A program made the translations under genes and the position numbers. From Cryobacterium sp. SO1 (GTDB taxonomy: Bacteria; Actinomycetota; Actinomycetes; Actinomycetales; Microbacteriaceae): DNA of 64,000 nucleotides. The stretch covers positions 2,232,001 through 2,296,000 of the forward strand of contig NZ_CP067394.1 in assembly GCF_004210215.2 (NCBI RefSeq), written 5' to 3'. The notes under the pieces are model-generated. The model worked only from the letters and a program-made list of their open reading frames with translations. It was not told the origin of the DNA and made no database searches. This document shows, in pieces, positions 23,364 to 33,446 of this stretch. Numbering within the stretch: position 1 is the stretch's first letter; each line of letters begins with the position of its first letter.

Positions 23364-24677
23364 CTAGTGGCGGATCTGGCCGGTCCCGCGCACTATCCAC
23401 TTGGTGCTGGTGAGCTCGGGCAGCCCCATCGGACCGCGCGCGTGCAGTTTCTGCGTGGAGATCCCGACCTCGGCGCCGAAGCCGAATTCGCCGCCGTCTG
23501 TGAAACGGGTGGACGTGTTCACCATCACGGCGGCGGAGTCGACCTCGGCCAGGAATCGCTCCGCGTTGACGACGTCGTTGGTGATGATCGACTCGGTGTG
23601 CCCGGTCGAGTATCGCCGGATGTGAGCGATCGCGGCGTCGAGGTCGGGCACCACGGCGACCGACAGGTCAAGGCTCATGTATTCGGTTGCCCAGTCCTCG
23701 TCGGTCGCGGGAATCGCCGCCGGGTACAGTGCGCGTACCGCGTCGTCGCCGTGGATCGTGACTCCAGCCCCGGCAAGCTTCGCGAGTACTCCGGGCAGCA
23801 CCCGGTCGGCGGCGTCCTCGTGCACAAGCACGGTCTCCACGGCGTTGCAGACGCTGGGCCGTTGCACCTTGGCGTTGTGCACGATGTCCGCCGACCACTG
23901 CTCGTTGGCGGAGGCGTCCAGGAAGATGTGCACGACACCGGCCCCGGTTTCGATCACGGGCACCGTCGACTCGGTCACGACGGCCTGGATCAGCCCGGCG
24001 CTGCCGCGCGGGATCAACACGTCGACCTGTCCGCGGGCCTGCATCAGCGCGGTCGCGCCGGCCCGGCCGAACGGGTCGATGGTCTGCACGGACTCCCCCG
24101 GCAGCCCGGCGGCGACCAGCGCATCCTGAATCACGGCGACGAGAACCCGGTTGGAGTTCTCGGCGGCGGAGCCGCCCCGCAGCACGGCGGCGTTCCCGCT
24201 CTTGAGCGCCAGTGCGGCGATGTCCACCGTCACGTTCGGCCGAGCCTCGTAGATGACGCCGACAACGCCGAACGGCACGCGCACCTGGCTGATCTTGACG
24301 CCGTTGGGCAGGCTGCTGCCCCGCACCACCTGACCGACAGGGTCGGTCAGCGCTTCGATCTCGTCGACGGCGTCGGCGAGTGAGCGGATGCGCGGCTCAT
24401 CCAGGCTCAGCCGGTCCAGTAGCCCGGCGCTGAGGCCGTTCTGGGCGCCGGCAGCCAGGTCACGGGCGTTTGCGGCGAGGATCTGCGGCACGTTCTCGCG
24501 CAAGGCCACGGCGATTCCGTGCAGCGCGCGGTTCTTCCCCTGCGTGGGAGCGGACGCCAGGGCGACGGAGGCCGCGCGGCCGGCGACGAGCAGAGCCGTG
24601 AAGTCGACGCTCGGCTCCGCACCGGACCCGGTCGGTCCTGCGGCGGGCGGTACGGCGGCGGGAGTGGTCTGCGACAT
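23364..24677 (-). CDS. proA: Glutamate-5-semialdehyde dehydrogenase (gamma-glutamyl phosphate reductase)
   Basis: ProA reduces gamma-glutamyl phosphate with NADPH to glutamate semialdehyde, the second step of proline synthesis. The catalytic Cys is in RPSVCNAVETVLVH, and EARPNVTVDIAALALKSGNA and the DGGEFGFGAEVGISTQKLHARGP end are typical. 437 residues including a short variable N-terminus. It starts 4 bp after the second proB stop, so it is in one operon with both kinases. Confidence 0.96.
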   Translation of the reverse strand: MSQTTPAAVPPAAGPTGSGAEPSVDFTALLVAGRAASVALASAPTQGKNRALHGIAVALRENVPQILAANARDLAAGAQNGLSAGLLDRLSLDEPRIRSLADAVDEIEALTDPVGQVVRGSSLPNGVKISQVRVPFGVVGVIYEARPNVTVDIAALALKSGNAAVLRGGSAAENSNRVLVAVIQDALVAAGLPGESVQTIDPFGRAGATALMQARGQVDVLIPRGSAGLIQAVVTESTVPVIETGAGVVHIFLDASANEQWSADIVHNAKVQRPSVCNAVETVLVHEDAADRVLPGVLAKLAGAGVTIHGDDAVRALYPAAIPATDEDWATEYMSLDLSVAVVPDLDAAIAHIRRYSTGHTESIITNDVVNAERFLAEVDSAAVMVNTSTRFTDGGEFGFGAEVGISTQKLHARGPMGLPELTSTKWIVRGTGQIRH

Positions 24678-24681
24678 GACC

Positions 24682-25491
24682 TCAGCTTAGGACAGGCCCC
24701 TGCACGCTTGCCGGGTCGGCGGGCTCGAACCAGGTTCCGATCCGGTCGCCGCGCAGGGCCTCGGCGACCAGCGCGGTCGACGTCACCAGGACCGCTGTTC
24801 CGGCCTCGGCCGCGATCCGTGCTGCGGACACCTTTGTGCCGGCGCCGCCGGTTCCCACCCCGGACTGGGAAGAGCCGAATTCCACGCCGAGCAGGCTGTC
24901 GCCCAGCCCCACGTGGTCGATGCGTTCGGCGCCGGGCAGGTGTGGGGGCCGGGTGAAGAGCGCGTCAACGTCGCTGAGTAGAACGAGCAGGTCGGCCCTC
25001 ACGAGGGTCGCGACGAGGGCCGCAAGTCTGTCGTTGTCGCCGAACCGGATCTCGTGGGTGGCGACGGTGTCGTTCTCGTTCACGATCGGCAGGATCCTCA
25101 GGTCCAGGAGACGGTCCATGGCCCGCTGGGCATTGCTGCGGTGTGACGGGTTCTCGAGGTCCCCCGCGGTGAGCAGAACTTGGCCGGCGACGATGTCGTA
25201 GCGGTCCAGGCTCTCCTGGTAGCGAAACACAAGCAGGTTCTGGCCCACTGAGGCCGCGGCCTGCTGGGTGGCCAGATCGGTGGGCCGTTCGTCGAGCTGC
25301 AGGTACGGCATGCCGGTGGCGATTGCTCCCGAGGACACCAGGACCACCTCGGTGCCCCTGCCGTGCGCGGCCGCGAGGGCATCCACCAGACGTGGGATCT
25401 GGCCGGCGTTGGCGCCGCTGATCGAGGAGGAACCCACCTTGACCACGATGCGCGAGGCCCCGGACACCCCGTCCCTGGTCAGGACGCTCAT
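24682..25491 (-). CDS. proB: Glutamate 5-kinase, second tandem copy
   Basis: A 269-residue amino-acid kinase with [44 protein letters not shown] and GVGTGGAGTKVSAARIAA. It phosphorylates glutamate to start proline synthesis. There is no C-terminal PUA domain. It keeps Glu at the position matching E. coli Glu143 (HEIRFGDND), the usual form. It starts 52 bp after the first proB and ends 4 bp before proA. Start MSVLTRDG is chosen from length and alignment with its twin. Confidence 0.93.
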   Translation of the reverse strand: MSVLTRDGVSGASRIVVKVGSSSISGANAGQIPRLVDALAAAHGRGTEVVLVSSGAIATGMPYLQLDERPTDLATQQAAASVGQNLLVFRYQESLDRYDIVAGQVLLTAGDLENPSHRSNAQRAMDRLLDLRILPIVNENDTVATHEIRFGDNDRLAALVATLVRADLLVLLSDVDALFTRPPHLPGAERIDHVGLGDSLLGVEFGSSQSGVGTGGAGTKVSAARIAAEAGTAVLVTSTALVAEALRGDRIGTWFEPADPASVQGPVLS

Positions 25492-25543
25492 TCGCGCACG
25501 CACCAGGGCACACCCAGCCGGAGGTCGACGATTCCGGGCCGGG

Positions 25544-26350
25544 TCACAGCAGCGCTCGCCCGGGTGCCTGCGGTGCAGGTTCGAACCAGGTACCGACGTG
25601 TTCGCCGAGGAGGGCCGGTCCGGCCAATCCGGTTGCGGTGACGAGCACGGCCGTTCCGGCGGACGCCGCCAGGCGGGCCGCCGTGACCTTGGTGTTCGCG
25701 CCGCCGGTACCGACGCCGGGCCCGTTGCTTCCGCCGAATTCCATGCCGACGAGCTCCTGGTCGAAACCGATGTCGTCGATCCGCTCGGCACCCGGCAGGT
25801 GCGGCGGCTTGGTGTACAGCGCATCGACGTCGCTGAGCAGCACCAGCAGGTCGGCGCGGATCAGCACGGACAGCATGGCCGCCAGCCGGTCGTTGTCCCC
25901 GAACCTCAGGCCGTAGGTGGCCACCGTGTCGTTTTCGTTCACGATCGGCAGGATGCGCAGGTCGAGGAGTCGGTTCACCGCCCGGCGGGTGTTGCTGCGG
26001 TGCGGTTCGTTGAGGAGATCGCCCTCGGTGAGCAGCACCTGTCCGGCGGAGATCCCGTGCTGGTCCAGAGTCTTCTGATACGTCGCGGCGAGCACATTCT
26101 GCCCGACGGATGCCGCGGCCTGTTGGGTGGCCAGGTCCGCCGGCCGGTCCTCGAGGCCGAGGTGACGCATCCCGCTGGGAACCGCACCGGAGGACACGAG
26201 CACGACTTCGGCGCCGCGGTCATGCAGCTTCGCGAGCGTCTCGATCAACGGGCCGATCTGATCGGCGTTGGCACCGGTGATCGACGACGACCCGACCTTC
26301 ACGACGACTCGCCGTGCCGAGGAGATCCGGGCGCGCTCGTGCGAGCTCAT
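25544..26350 (-). CDS. proB: Glutamate 5-kinase, first tandem copy with altered feedback residue
   Basis: A 268-residue amino-acid kinase of the same fold: [63 protein letters not shown]. It lacks the PUA domain. At the position of E. coli Glu143 it has Gly (YGLRFGDND), while Asp107 (LLTEGD) is kept. The start overlaps the obgE stop (ATGA), so translation is coupled to obgE. The two paralogues are clearly diverged from each other, so this is an old duplication. Confidence 0.93.
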   Translation of the reverse strand: MSSHERARISSARRVVVKVGSSSITGANADQIGPLIETLAKLHDRGAEVVLVSSGAVPSGMRHLGLEDRPADLATQQAAASVGQNVLAATYQKTLDQHGISAGQVLLTEGDLLNEPHRSNTRRAVNRLLDLRILPIVNENDTVATYGLRFGDNDRLAAMLSVLIRADLLVLLSDVDALYTKPPHLPGAERIDDIGFDQELVGMEFGGSNGPGVGTGGANTKVTAARLAASAGTAVLVTATGLAGPALLGEHVGTWFEPAPQAPGRALL

Positions 26351-27930
26351 GCGGAGTCGCCCTCCTTGGTGCGCCGGCGCTCGGCATTGTTCTCGGTGAC
26401 GACGCCCTCGCCGGCGTTGTACTCCTCTTCGCCGGTGGACCACATGCCGGCTTCCCGCTCCCGGATCAGTTCCGCACGCGCGGCGGACTTGGCGTCCATA
26501 CGCTTGAGGTACTCCTCGCGACGCTCGTTGCTGGTGCGGCGCTTGGAGTCGTCCATCCGGCTGTCGGTGCCGCGGGGGGCTGTGATCAGTTCAGCGGTGG
26601 AGGTGAGGGTGGGCTCCCAGTCGAAGATCATACCGTCGCCGGGGCCGATGACGACCGTTGAGCCGGCGACTGCGCCGGCCTTGAACAGTTCGTCCTCTGT
26701 GCCCAGCTTGGCCAGACGGTCGGCGAGGAAGCCGACGGCCTCGTCGTTCTTGAAGTCGGTCTGCTGCACCCAACGCTCGGGCTTGGCGCCGAGGATTCGG
26801 AAGATGTTGCCGAATGAGCCACCCTCGACACGCACGATGAAGCCACTGTCGTCGACGGGCTTGGGGCGGATGACGATGCGCGGTTTGAGTGCCGCGGCTT
26901 CGGCGCTGGTGATCCGGCCGGCCTCGACGGTTTCGGCCAGGGCGAAGTTGAGCTGGCGGAGTCCCTCGTGGCTGACGGTGGAGATCTCGAAGACCCGATA
27001 GCCGCGCTCCTCGAGTTCCGCCTTCACGAAGGCGGCGAGCTCGCGACCCTCGGGGACGTCGATCTTGTTCAGCGCGATCAGCTGGGGGCGCTCGAGCAGC
27101 GGCGTCTGGCCCTCCGGCACCGGGTACGCGGCGAGTTCACCGAGGATGATGTCGAGGTCGCTGATCGGGTCGCGGCCGGGGTCGAGGGTGGCGCAGTCGA
27201 GCACATGCAACAGTGCTGTACAGCGTTCGACGTGGCGCAAGAACTCCAGGCCGAGGCCCTTGCCCTCACTGGCGCCCTCGATGAGGCCGGGCACGTCGGC
27301 GACGGTGTAGCGCACCTCACCGGCATCCACGACGCCGAGGTTGGGCTGCAGGGTGGTGAAGGGGTAGTCGGCGATCTTGGGCCTGGCCGCGGAGATGGCG
27401 GCGATCAGGCTGGACTTGCCGGCCGAGGGGTAGCCGACCAGTGCCACATCGGCCACGGTCTTGAGTTCGAGGTAGACGTCGCCCTCGAAGCCGTAGGTGC
27501 CGAGCAGCGCGAATCCGGGGGCCTTGCGCTTGGTGGAGGCCAGCGCGGCGTTGCCGAGTCCACCCTGACCGCCGGGTGCCACGACGATTCGGTAGCCGGG
27601 CTCCGTCATGTCGGCGAGTTCGTTGCCCTCTGCGTCCTTGACGACGGTCCCCAGCGGCACGGACAGTTCGATGACGTCGCTGCCGTAGCCGTTGCGGTGG
27701 TCGCCCATGCCGGGTCCGCCGTTGGCGGAGCTGCGGTGGGGTGAGCGGTGGAACGCGAGCAGGGTGGTCACCTGCGGGTCGGCGACGAGCACGATGTCGC
27801 CGCCGTTGCCGCCGTTTCCGCCATCGGGGCCGGCGAGAGGCTTGAACTTCTCGCGTTTGACCGAGACACAACCGTTTCCTCCGTTGCCCGCTCGCAGGTG
27901 CAGCGTGACTTGGTCAACGAACGTGGCCAT
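26347..27930 (-). CDS. obgE: Obg-family GTPase
   Basis: A 527-residue GTPase involved in late 50S assembly and stress control. N-terminal glycine-rich Obg fold ([29 protein letters not shown]), G domain with [20 protein letters not shown] and NKIDVPEG, then the Obg C-terminal domain ([24 protein letters not shown]) and a charged tail. Start ATG 27930 follows GGAAGGGG. Upstream lies an intrinsic terminator (27965-27994) separating it from rpmA. Confidence 0.97.
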   Translation of the reverse strand: MATFVDQVTLHLRAGNGGNGCVSVKREKFKPLAGPDGGNGGNGGDIVLVADPQVTTLLAFHRSPHRSSANGGPGMGDHRNGYGSDVIELSVPLGTVVKDAEGNELADMTEPGYRIVVAPGGQGGLGNAALASTKRKAPGFALLGTYGFEGDVYLELKTVADVALVGYPSAGKSSLIAAISAARPKIADYPFTTLQPNLGVVDAGEVRYTVADVPGLIEGASEGKGLGLEFLRHVERCTALLHVLDCATLDPGRDPISDLDIILGELAAYPVPEGQTPLLERPQLIALNKIDVPEGRELAAFVKAELEERGYRVFEISTVSHEGLRQLNFALAETVEAGRITSAEAAALKPRIVIRPKPVDDSGFIVRVEGGSFGNIFRILGAKPERWVQQTDFKNDEAVGFLADRLAKLGTEDELFKAGAVAGSTVVIGPGDGMIFDWEPTLTSTAELITAPRGTDSRMDDSKRRTSNERREEYLKRMDAKSAARAELIREREAGMWSTGEEEYNAGEGVVTENNAERRRTKEGDSA

Positions 27931-27964
27931 GGGAATGCCCCTTCCAGGTGGCGATAAAAACAAA

Positions 27965-27994
27965 CATGAGGACGAGCCGAAGCCCGCCCTCATG
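27965..27994 (-). terminator. Intrinsic terminator/attenuator between rpmA and obgE
   Basis: CATGAGG...CCTCATG arms pair over 13 positions with a TTCG loop, using G-U pairs only on the minus strand, and are followed by TTTGTTTTTA. Only 34 bases remain before the obgE start, leaving little room for a separate promoter, so read-through probably sets obgE-proB expression. Confidence 0.8.
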
Positions 27995-28014
27995 CTGAAA
28001 AGCTGTGTGGATGC

Positions 28015-28272
28015 CTAAGCGGCAGCCACCACGATGTTGACAACCTTGCGGCCACCCTTGGCGCCGAACTCGACCGAGCCGGCTTCGAGGGCGAAGAGGG
28101 TGTCATCGCCACCACGACCGACGTTCACGCCGGGGTGGAAGTGGGTGCCACGCTGACGGACGATGATCTCGCCTGCGCCGACAACCTGACCACCGAAGCG
28201 CTTCACGCCGAGGCGCTGCGCGTTGGAGTCACGACCGTTGCGAGTGGAACTCGCACCTTTTTTGTGTGCCAT
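28015..28272 (-). CDS. rpmA: 50S ribosomal protein L27
   Basis: 85 residues: [22 protein letters not shown] start, [22 protein letters not shown] core. Its N-terminus reaches the peptidyl-transferase centre. It lies between rplU and obgE in the conserved order. Confidence 0.98.
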   Translation of the reverse strand: MAHKKGASSTRNGRDSNAQRLGVKRFGGQVVGAGEIIVRQRGTHFHPGVNVGRGGDDTLFALEAGSVEFGAKGGRKVVNIVVAAA

Positions 28273-28290
28273 TAGTTATTCTCCTCGGGC

Positions 28291-28599
28291 CTAGGCGATG
28301 CCGGTGACCTGAACGCGAGTGAGCTCCTGACGGTGCCCCTGACGCTTCTTGTAACCGGTCTTGTTCTTGAACTTCTGGATGACGATCTTCGGGCCGCGGA
28401 GGTCGTTGAGGACCTCGGCAGTGACCTTGACCTTGGCCAGTGACGATGAGTCGGAGGTGATCTTGTCGCCGTCGACGAGAAGCACGGCGGCCAGCTCGAC
28501 GTTGCCGTCCTTGTCAGCCTTGATTCGGTCCATCGTTACGATGGTCCCGACCTCTACCTTCTCCTGCCGCCCACCGGCGCGCACAACTGCGTAAACCAC
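28291..28599 (-). CDS. rplU: 50S ribosomal protein L21
   Basis: 102 residues starting [20 protein letters not shown], ending [19 protein letters not shown]. It binds 23S rRNA. First gene of the rplU-rpmA pair; the 260-bp region upstream (28600-28859) has no gene and should hold its promoter. Confidence 0.98.
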   Translation of the reverse strand: MVYAVVRAGGRQEKVEVGTIVTMDRIKADKDGNVELAAVLLVDGDKITSDSSSLAKVKVTAEVLNDLRGPKIVIQKFKNKTGYKKRQGHRQELTRVQVTGIA

Positions 28600-28859
28600 T
28601 TTACGTACCTATCTCTGGGGAACCCCGGGGGCTCCGATTCCTATGATGGAAAGTTACCGAGCGCAAATGGGCCAAGTCGGACCATTTCACTTCAGAAAAC
28701 CTTGGGCGTTACGTGGACACAGTCCTACGCACACCAACACTCGACTTTAGCTGATCGGGTAGCCCCGGTCAAACCATCTCACGGGGGTGTGTCGCGCGCC
28801 CGGTTGGAGAGCGCCGCCAGAGTCAAGCTGAGGGGCGGGATACTCCATACACTTTCAGG

Positions 28860-29147
28860 ATGGGCATACTGATCGACCAGCCGGCCTGGCCGGCGCACGG
28901 CACGCTCTGGTCGCACCTGGTGAGCGACTCGTCGCTGGCGGAGTTGCATGCCTTCGCGGCCGCCCAGGGCATCCCCCGCCGCGGCTTCGATCTCGACCAT
29001 TACGACGTGCCCCAGGCGCGGTACGACAGCCTGGTGGCGGCGGGGGCCGAACCTGTCGACTTCCGCGGGCTGGTCACCCGGCTGCGGGCCAGCGGACTGC
29101 GGGTCAGCGGCCGGGACCGACGCGACCAGGCCGCGCACCGTCACTGA
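28860..29147 (+). CDS. DUF4031 family protein
   Basis: A 95-residue protein with the DUF4031 pattern: MGILIDQPAWPAHGTLWSHL, HAFAAAQGIPRRGFDLDHYDVP and the C-terminal VSGRDRRDQAAHRH. Members are common single-copy genes near rplU or rne in Actinobacteria. No function is established. It converges on the propeller-like gene ending at 29158. Confidence 0.85.
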   Translation: MGILIDQPAWPAHGTLWSHLVSDSSLAELHAFAAAQGIPRRGFDLDHYDVPQARYDSLVAAGAEPVDFRGLVTRLRASGLRVSGRDRRDQAAHRH

Positions 29148-29157
29148 CCTCCCGGAC

Positions 29158-30125
29158 TCACCAGGTGGCGTCGATGCCCACGATACTTCGGCTGATGACA
29201 CCGGTGGACAGCTCCACGAACACCGTTGTTGCCGTGGTGGCCTGAGGGTCGACCGGATAGCCGTCGCTCTGCTGGGTCTGACTGTTCGGCACGGTTTGGA
29301 TCGCGAGGTACTGGTCGTTCGGTGACACCGTGAATCCCACGATCGTCTCGTTGGGCAGAACCGGCACGTAGACCACCCGGCTGGTCGGCGTGGCCACGTC
29401 CCCGGTCACCAGGATGAGCGACTGCGTGACCTGACCGGTGGCCTGGTCGAATTCGGCCACCCGCTGCACGAACCCCTCTCCCCCGGTGAGGAAGTGCAGT
29501 TCGGCGGTGTACGGCGTGCTGCCGGCGACATCCTGCGGCACGATGGCCGCCTCGGTGCCGGTGGACAGGTCGAGGATGTACTGGCTGCCCTGATCGGAGA
29601 CCGCGATACGCAGTCCGTCGGGGGCGGAGGCGTTCAGGTTAAGAAACTGGCCGATCGGGATGGGCGCGGCCTCGCTTCCGGACCTGGGGTCGATCAGGAG
29701 CAGGGTGGTGTCGAAGAGTTGGGCCACGATCTCGGCGCGGTCGGCCATGAAGCCCCAGGCGATGGCCTGGACGGGTTGGCCGTCGAGCCCGGCCACGGTG
29801 TCGACGGTGCCGCGGGTCAGGTCCAGCAGGAACAGGGTGTTGTCGTAGGCGTTGCCGGCCGCACCGGGGCTGCTGCTGAAGCGGAAGCCGACGGTGGCCG
29901 ACGACGGGGACGCCTGCAGGTCGTGCACCGTCCCGGTGCCAGGCAGCGTGAGCGCGGCGGCACGGCCGTCGGGGTCGACCAGGCTGAGCACGTTGGTGAG
30001 GTCATCGTTGAGGGTGGCCACCACCAGTTCGTCGCCGACGGGAACGAAGGACTGGATGTACGGGGCGCTGAACACGACACTCGTCTCGGCCGATCCGACG
30101 GTGGTGCGCACGATCCGGTCCGGCG
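29158..30125 (-). pseudogene. C-terminal part of a beta-propeller-like extracytoplasmic protein
   Basis: About 320 residues of repeating beta-strand pattern (SFVPVGDELVVATLNDD, AIAWGFMADRAEIVAQLFD, ISVSDQGSQYILDLS type blades), like secreted WD40/NHL-type proteins of Actinobacteria. There is no signal peptide. The frame continues upstream of GTG 30111 as ...CSKAPDRIVRTTVG and then overlaps the permease fragment in another frame. I read this as a 5'-truncated gene joined to a permease fragment by deletion. A shorter functional product from GTG 30111 cannot be excluded. Confidence 0.55.
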
Positions 30126-30127
30126 CC

Positions 30128-30436
30128 TTAGAACATGCCCAGGAGCGAGATCGACGCCCGGCGCAGCACGGGATGGCGGGGCAGGAACCGGGTGATGAAG
30201 CCGTGCGGGAGCCAGACCTGCACCACGGTCGAGAGCAGGATGCCGAGGAACACGAACGGCGCTGATTCGATGATCACGCTCAGCGCGAGGGTGATGGTGT
30301 CCTGCGCCCGGACGGGCAACCCCCAGCCGGCGAAGGCGGGACTGAGCGCCCGGACGGTGAAGGCGAGGGCCACCAGCACTACACCGAGGATCAGGCCGGT
30401 GGGCACCCGTCGCGACGTCCCCCGGTCGCTGTGCAT
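30128..30436 (-). pseudogene. N-terminal fragment of a UPF0718-type permease
   Basis: 102 residues: basic start, helix at about 12-35, then the TITLALSVIIESAPFVFLGILLS helix and a VQVWLPHGFITRFLPRHPVLRRASISLLGM segment, the opening of UPF0718 permeases, which run to about 300 residues with many more helices. The reading frame stops at the point where the family normally continues into a Cys-containing motif. The rest is gone, replaced by the propeller-like fragment. Confidence 0.65.
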
Positions 30437-30503
30437 TCGTCGATTTCACCTGTGCAGGGTCGGGTTCCGGGTCAGCGGGCCGGTCCGGGTGGGCGGGACG
30501 ACA

Positions 30504-30535
30504 ACAGCGGTGCCGCCCGAAGGCGGCACCGCTGT
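30504..30535 (-). terminator. Terminator hairpin after rne
   Basis: A perfect 14-bp stem, ACAGCGGTGCCGCC / GGCGGCACCGCTGT, with a four-base loop, 25 bp after the rne stop. Confidence 0.8.
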
Positions 30536-30559
30536 GGATCCGGGAACGGTCGGTGACCG

Positions 30560-33169
30560 TTACGGGTTGTCGTGTGTGGGAACCACGATCGGCTGCACGG
30601 CGGCGGTCGGACCGCCGGCCGTGGTGACCCGGCGGCTGCGCGAGCGGCCCTGGCCGGGCTGCTTGGGCTCCGGCAGGGCGTCCAGCACCGAATCGAGAAG
30701 CTGGTCGGTGACCTGCTTGCTCACCGGGCGCCGACTGCGGGGCGACTTCTGCACGGGGATGTCGAGGATTGCGACGTCCTCCGTCGAGTCGGCCGACGCG
30801 GCCTCCGGAGCCTGGACCGCCGCTTCAACCGCCGCGGCGGGCTCGGGCTCTCCTGCTGCGTGGGCCTGCGCCTCCGGCGCGCTCTCGTTGGACTGGCCGT
30901 TCGCCTGGCCGTTGCCGCCACCCGACCGGTTGCCGGAGCGTGAGCCGCGAGACGTCGAACTGTCCGCCGGCGCGGTGTCAACACTGTCGGCGCCGGTAAC
31001 GACGTCGTTCGCGACCTCGACGGGGGCGCCGGAGACCACCTCGGCTGCCGGGGCAGCCGCCTCCGGAGTGATCACGGGGATCGAGCCGGTCAGCGAGCGG
31101 CTGATGGTACGCGCGGCGATCAGGGCGAGGGCATGCTTGGCGTCCTCGGTGATTCCGTGCGTGCCGTGGCCGGCCCTTGCGGCATCCGTCAGCGAGGGCG
31201 CGGCGTGAGCCTGGCCCGAGTTCTGGTTGCCGTTGCCGCGCTGGCCTGCGCCCTGAGCGTCATGCCCGGCCCCGCCGTTGCCGTTGGACTTGCTGCGGGG
31301 GCGACGCTCCTGAGCGGGCTGCGCGGTCTGGCGGTGCTTGACGACGGGGTCGTGGTGGATGACGATTCCACGTCCGGCGCAGGCTTCGCAGTTCTCGCTG
31401 AACGACTCCAACAGGCCCAGGCCGAGCTTCTTGCGGGTCATCTGCACGAGCCCGAGCGAGGTCACCTCGGCAACCTGGTGCTTGGTGCGGTCACGGCTGA
31501 GGCATTCGACGAGGCGGCGGAGCACCAGGTCCCGGTTGGATTCGAGCACCATGTCGATGAAGTCGACAACGATGATGCCGCCGATGTCGCGCAGGCGCAG
31601 CTGGCGCACGATTTCGTCGGCCGCTTCGAGGTTGTTCTTGGTGACGGTCTCTTCAAGGTTTCCGCCCGAGCCGACGAACTTGCCGGTGTTGACGTCGACA
31701 ACGGTCATCGCCTCGGTGCGGTCGATCACGAGCGAACCACCCGACGGCAGCCAGACCTTGCGGTCGAGGGCCTTCTCGATCTGCTCGGAGATGCGGAATT
31801 CGTCGAACGCGTCGCGTTCGCCCTCGTAGCGCTGCACGCGCTCGACGAGGTCGGGTGCGACCTGGCGCAGGTAGGACTCGATGACTTCTTGGGCATCGTC
31901 ACCGGAGATGACCATCTTGTGGAAGTCCTCGTTGAAGACGTCGCGCACGATCTTGATCAGAAGGTCCGGTTCGCTGTGCAGCAGGGCAGGCCCAGACACG
32001 GTTTCGACCTGCTTGGCAATGGAGGCCCACTGCGCGGTCAGGCGGTTGACGTCGAGGGTGAGCTGTTCGTCGGTCGCGCCCTCGGCGGCGGTGCGCACGA
32101 TGACGCCCACGTTGTCGGGCAGGACCTCCTTGAGGATCTTCTTCAGGCGTGCCCGCTCGGTGTCCGGCAGCTTGCGGCTGATGCCGTTCATGGAGCCGTT
32201 TGGCACGTAGACGAGGTAGCGGCCGGGCAGGGAGACCTGGCTGGTGAGCCGGGCGCCCTTGTGGCCGATGGGGTCCTTGGTGACCTGCACGAGCACCTTG
32301 TCGCCGGGCTTGAGGGCCAGCTCGATACGTCGGGTCTGGGCGTTCCCCGGGGAGTTGACCGCGGCGGCATCCCAGTCGACCTCACCGGAGTAGAGCACGG
32401 CGTTTCGGCCGCGGCCGATGTCGACGAAGGCGGCTTCCATGCTGGGCAGCACGTTCTGCACCCGGCCGAGGTAGACGTTGCCGATCAACGACGCATCCTG
32501 GTTCTTGGCCACGTAGTGCTCGACCAGCACACCGTCTTCGAGAACGCCGATCTGGATCTTGTTGTGTTTGGCGCGCACGATCATGGCCCGGTCGACCGAC
32601 TCGCGGCGGGCCAGGAACTCGGCCTCCGTGATGACGGGACGACGACGGCCGGCGTCGCGGCCGTCGCGGCGGCGCTGCTTCTTCGCCTCCAGGCGGGTGG
32701 AACCCTTGATCCGCTGCGGTTCCGTGATGAGCTCGGGCTCGCGGGGGGTGCGAACGCGCACAACGGTGTTGGCGGGGTCGTCGCTGCGGCCCTCTTCACC
32801 GGTGCGGCGGCGGGCACGACGGCGCACGGTCGAGGCTTCTTCGGAGTCATCGTCCTCGTCGTCGAGCACGCGTCCACCGGATCGCACCGGTGCCGGCAGG
32901 ATCGCCGGAGCCTGGAAGATCAGGGACGTCGTCGGGCGACGGACCTCCTCGACGTTGTCGTCGAACGGGGTGGGCAGTGCCGGGAAGGCCACGGGCTGGT
33001 CGAGCGCGTCCGCGCTCAGTGCGTCCACGTCCACGGCGGGCTGCGCTGCGGCAGCGTCAACGGCCGGAGCAGTCTGCTCGGCAGGTGCCGCCGGTGCTGT
33101 CTTCCTGGTTGTTTTGCGAGTGCCGAACAGGCCCTTGCGCTTCTTGTTTTCGTTGTCTTCCACCATCAC
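30560..33169 (-). CDS. rne: Ribonuclease E/G family endoribonuclease
   Basis: An 869-residue actinobacterial RNase E. An N-terminal disordered, charged region (1-200) precedes the S1-like domain (VYLGRVQNVLPSMEAAFVDIG), the DNase I-like catalytic domain with AMTVVDVNTGKFVGSG and GGIIVVDFIDM (metal-binding aspartates), and the zinc link CEACAGRG. The C-terminal 250 residues are Ala/Gly-rich and disordered. It processes rRNA and decays mRNA. Start GTG 33169 (ATG at 33166) follows AAGGAG. Confidence 0.95.
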   Translation of the reverse strand: MMVEDNENKKRKGLFGTRKTTRKTAPAAPAEQTAPAVDAAAAQPAVDVDALSADALDQPVAFPALPTPFDDNVEEVRRPTTSLIFQAPAILPAPVRSGGRVLDDEDDDSEEASTVRRRARRRTGEEGRSDDPANTVVRVRTPREPELITEPQRIKGSTRLEAKKQRRRDGRDAGRRRPVITEAEFLARRESVDRAMIVRAKHNKIQIGVLEDGVLVEHYVAKNQDASLIGNVYLGRVQNVLPSMEAAFVDIGRGRNAVLYSGEVDWDAAAVNSPGNAQTRRIELALKPGDKVLVQVTKDPIGHKGARLTSQVSLPGRYLVYVPNGSMNGISRKLPDTERARLKKILKEVLPDNVGVIVRTAAEGATDEQLTLDVNRLTAQWASIAKQVETVSGPALLHSEPDLLIKIVRDVFNEDFHKMVISGDDAQEVIESYLRQVAPDLVERVQRYEGERDAFDEFRISEQIEKALDRKVWLPSGGSLVIDRTEAMTVVDVNTGKFVGSGGNLEETVTKNNLEAADEIVRQLRLRDIGGIIVVDFIDMVLESNRDLVLRRLVECLSRDRTKHQVAEVTSLGLVQMTRKKLGLGLLESFSENCEACAGRGIVIHHDPVVKHRQTAQPAQERRPRSKSNGNGGAGHDAQGAGQRGNGNQNSGQAHAAPSLTDAARAGHGTHGITEDAKHALALIAARTISRSLTGSIPVITPEAAAPAAEVVSGAPVEVANDVVTGADSVDTAPADSSTSRGSRSGNRSGGGNGQANGQSNESAPEAQAHAAGEPEPAAAVEAAVQAPEAASADSTEDVAILDIPVQKSPRSRRPVSKQVTDQLLDSVLDALPEPKQPGQGRSRSRRVTTAGGPTAAVQPIVVPTHDNP

Positions 33170-33446
33170 TGGTGCGCTCCTTGACCGCTGTGGGTGACCG
33201 CGCCACTCACTCGGTTACTCTCTCGTGCGACGCTTCCGCTTGCGCGAAAACCCCGCGAATCCTATTGCGTTGACGCAACCGGCCCGTGGCTCTGGTTGCT
33301 AATACCTTTGGTCTAGGACCAATGAATCTGGGCGAATGTAAGCCCATTAAGCCTTTTGGCATCGGTTTGAGCGCGGCTCAAACGACTGTTCCGATTATCG
33401 CACGCATTCCCAGGGTCGCGGACGCGACACATGGCATAATCCGGAT

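Noticed and set aside
23367..24383. 338-codon frame opposite proA
   Set aside because: Composition is His/Gly/Arg-rich antisense shadow of a clearly conserved gene.
25492..25824. N-terminal extension of the second proB
   Set aside because: It overlaps the end of the first proB in another frame and is Arg/Pro-rich; ATG 25491 aligns with its twin.
31133..33184. 683-codon open frame antisense to rne
   Set aside because: Same high-GC antisense artefact; RNase E motifs are intact on the other strand.
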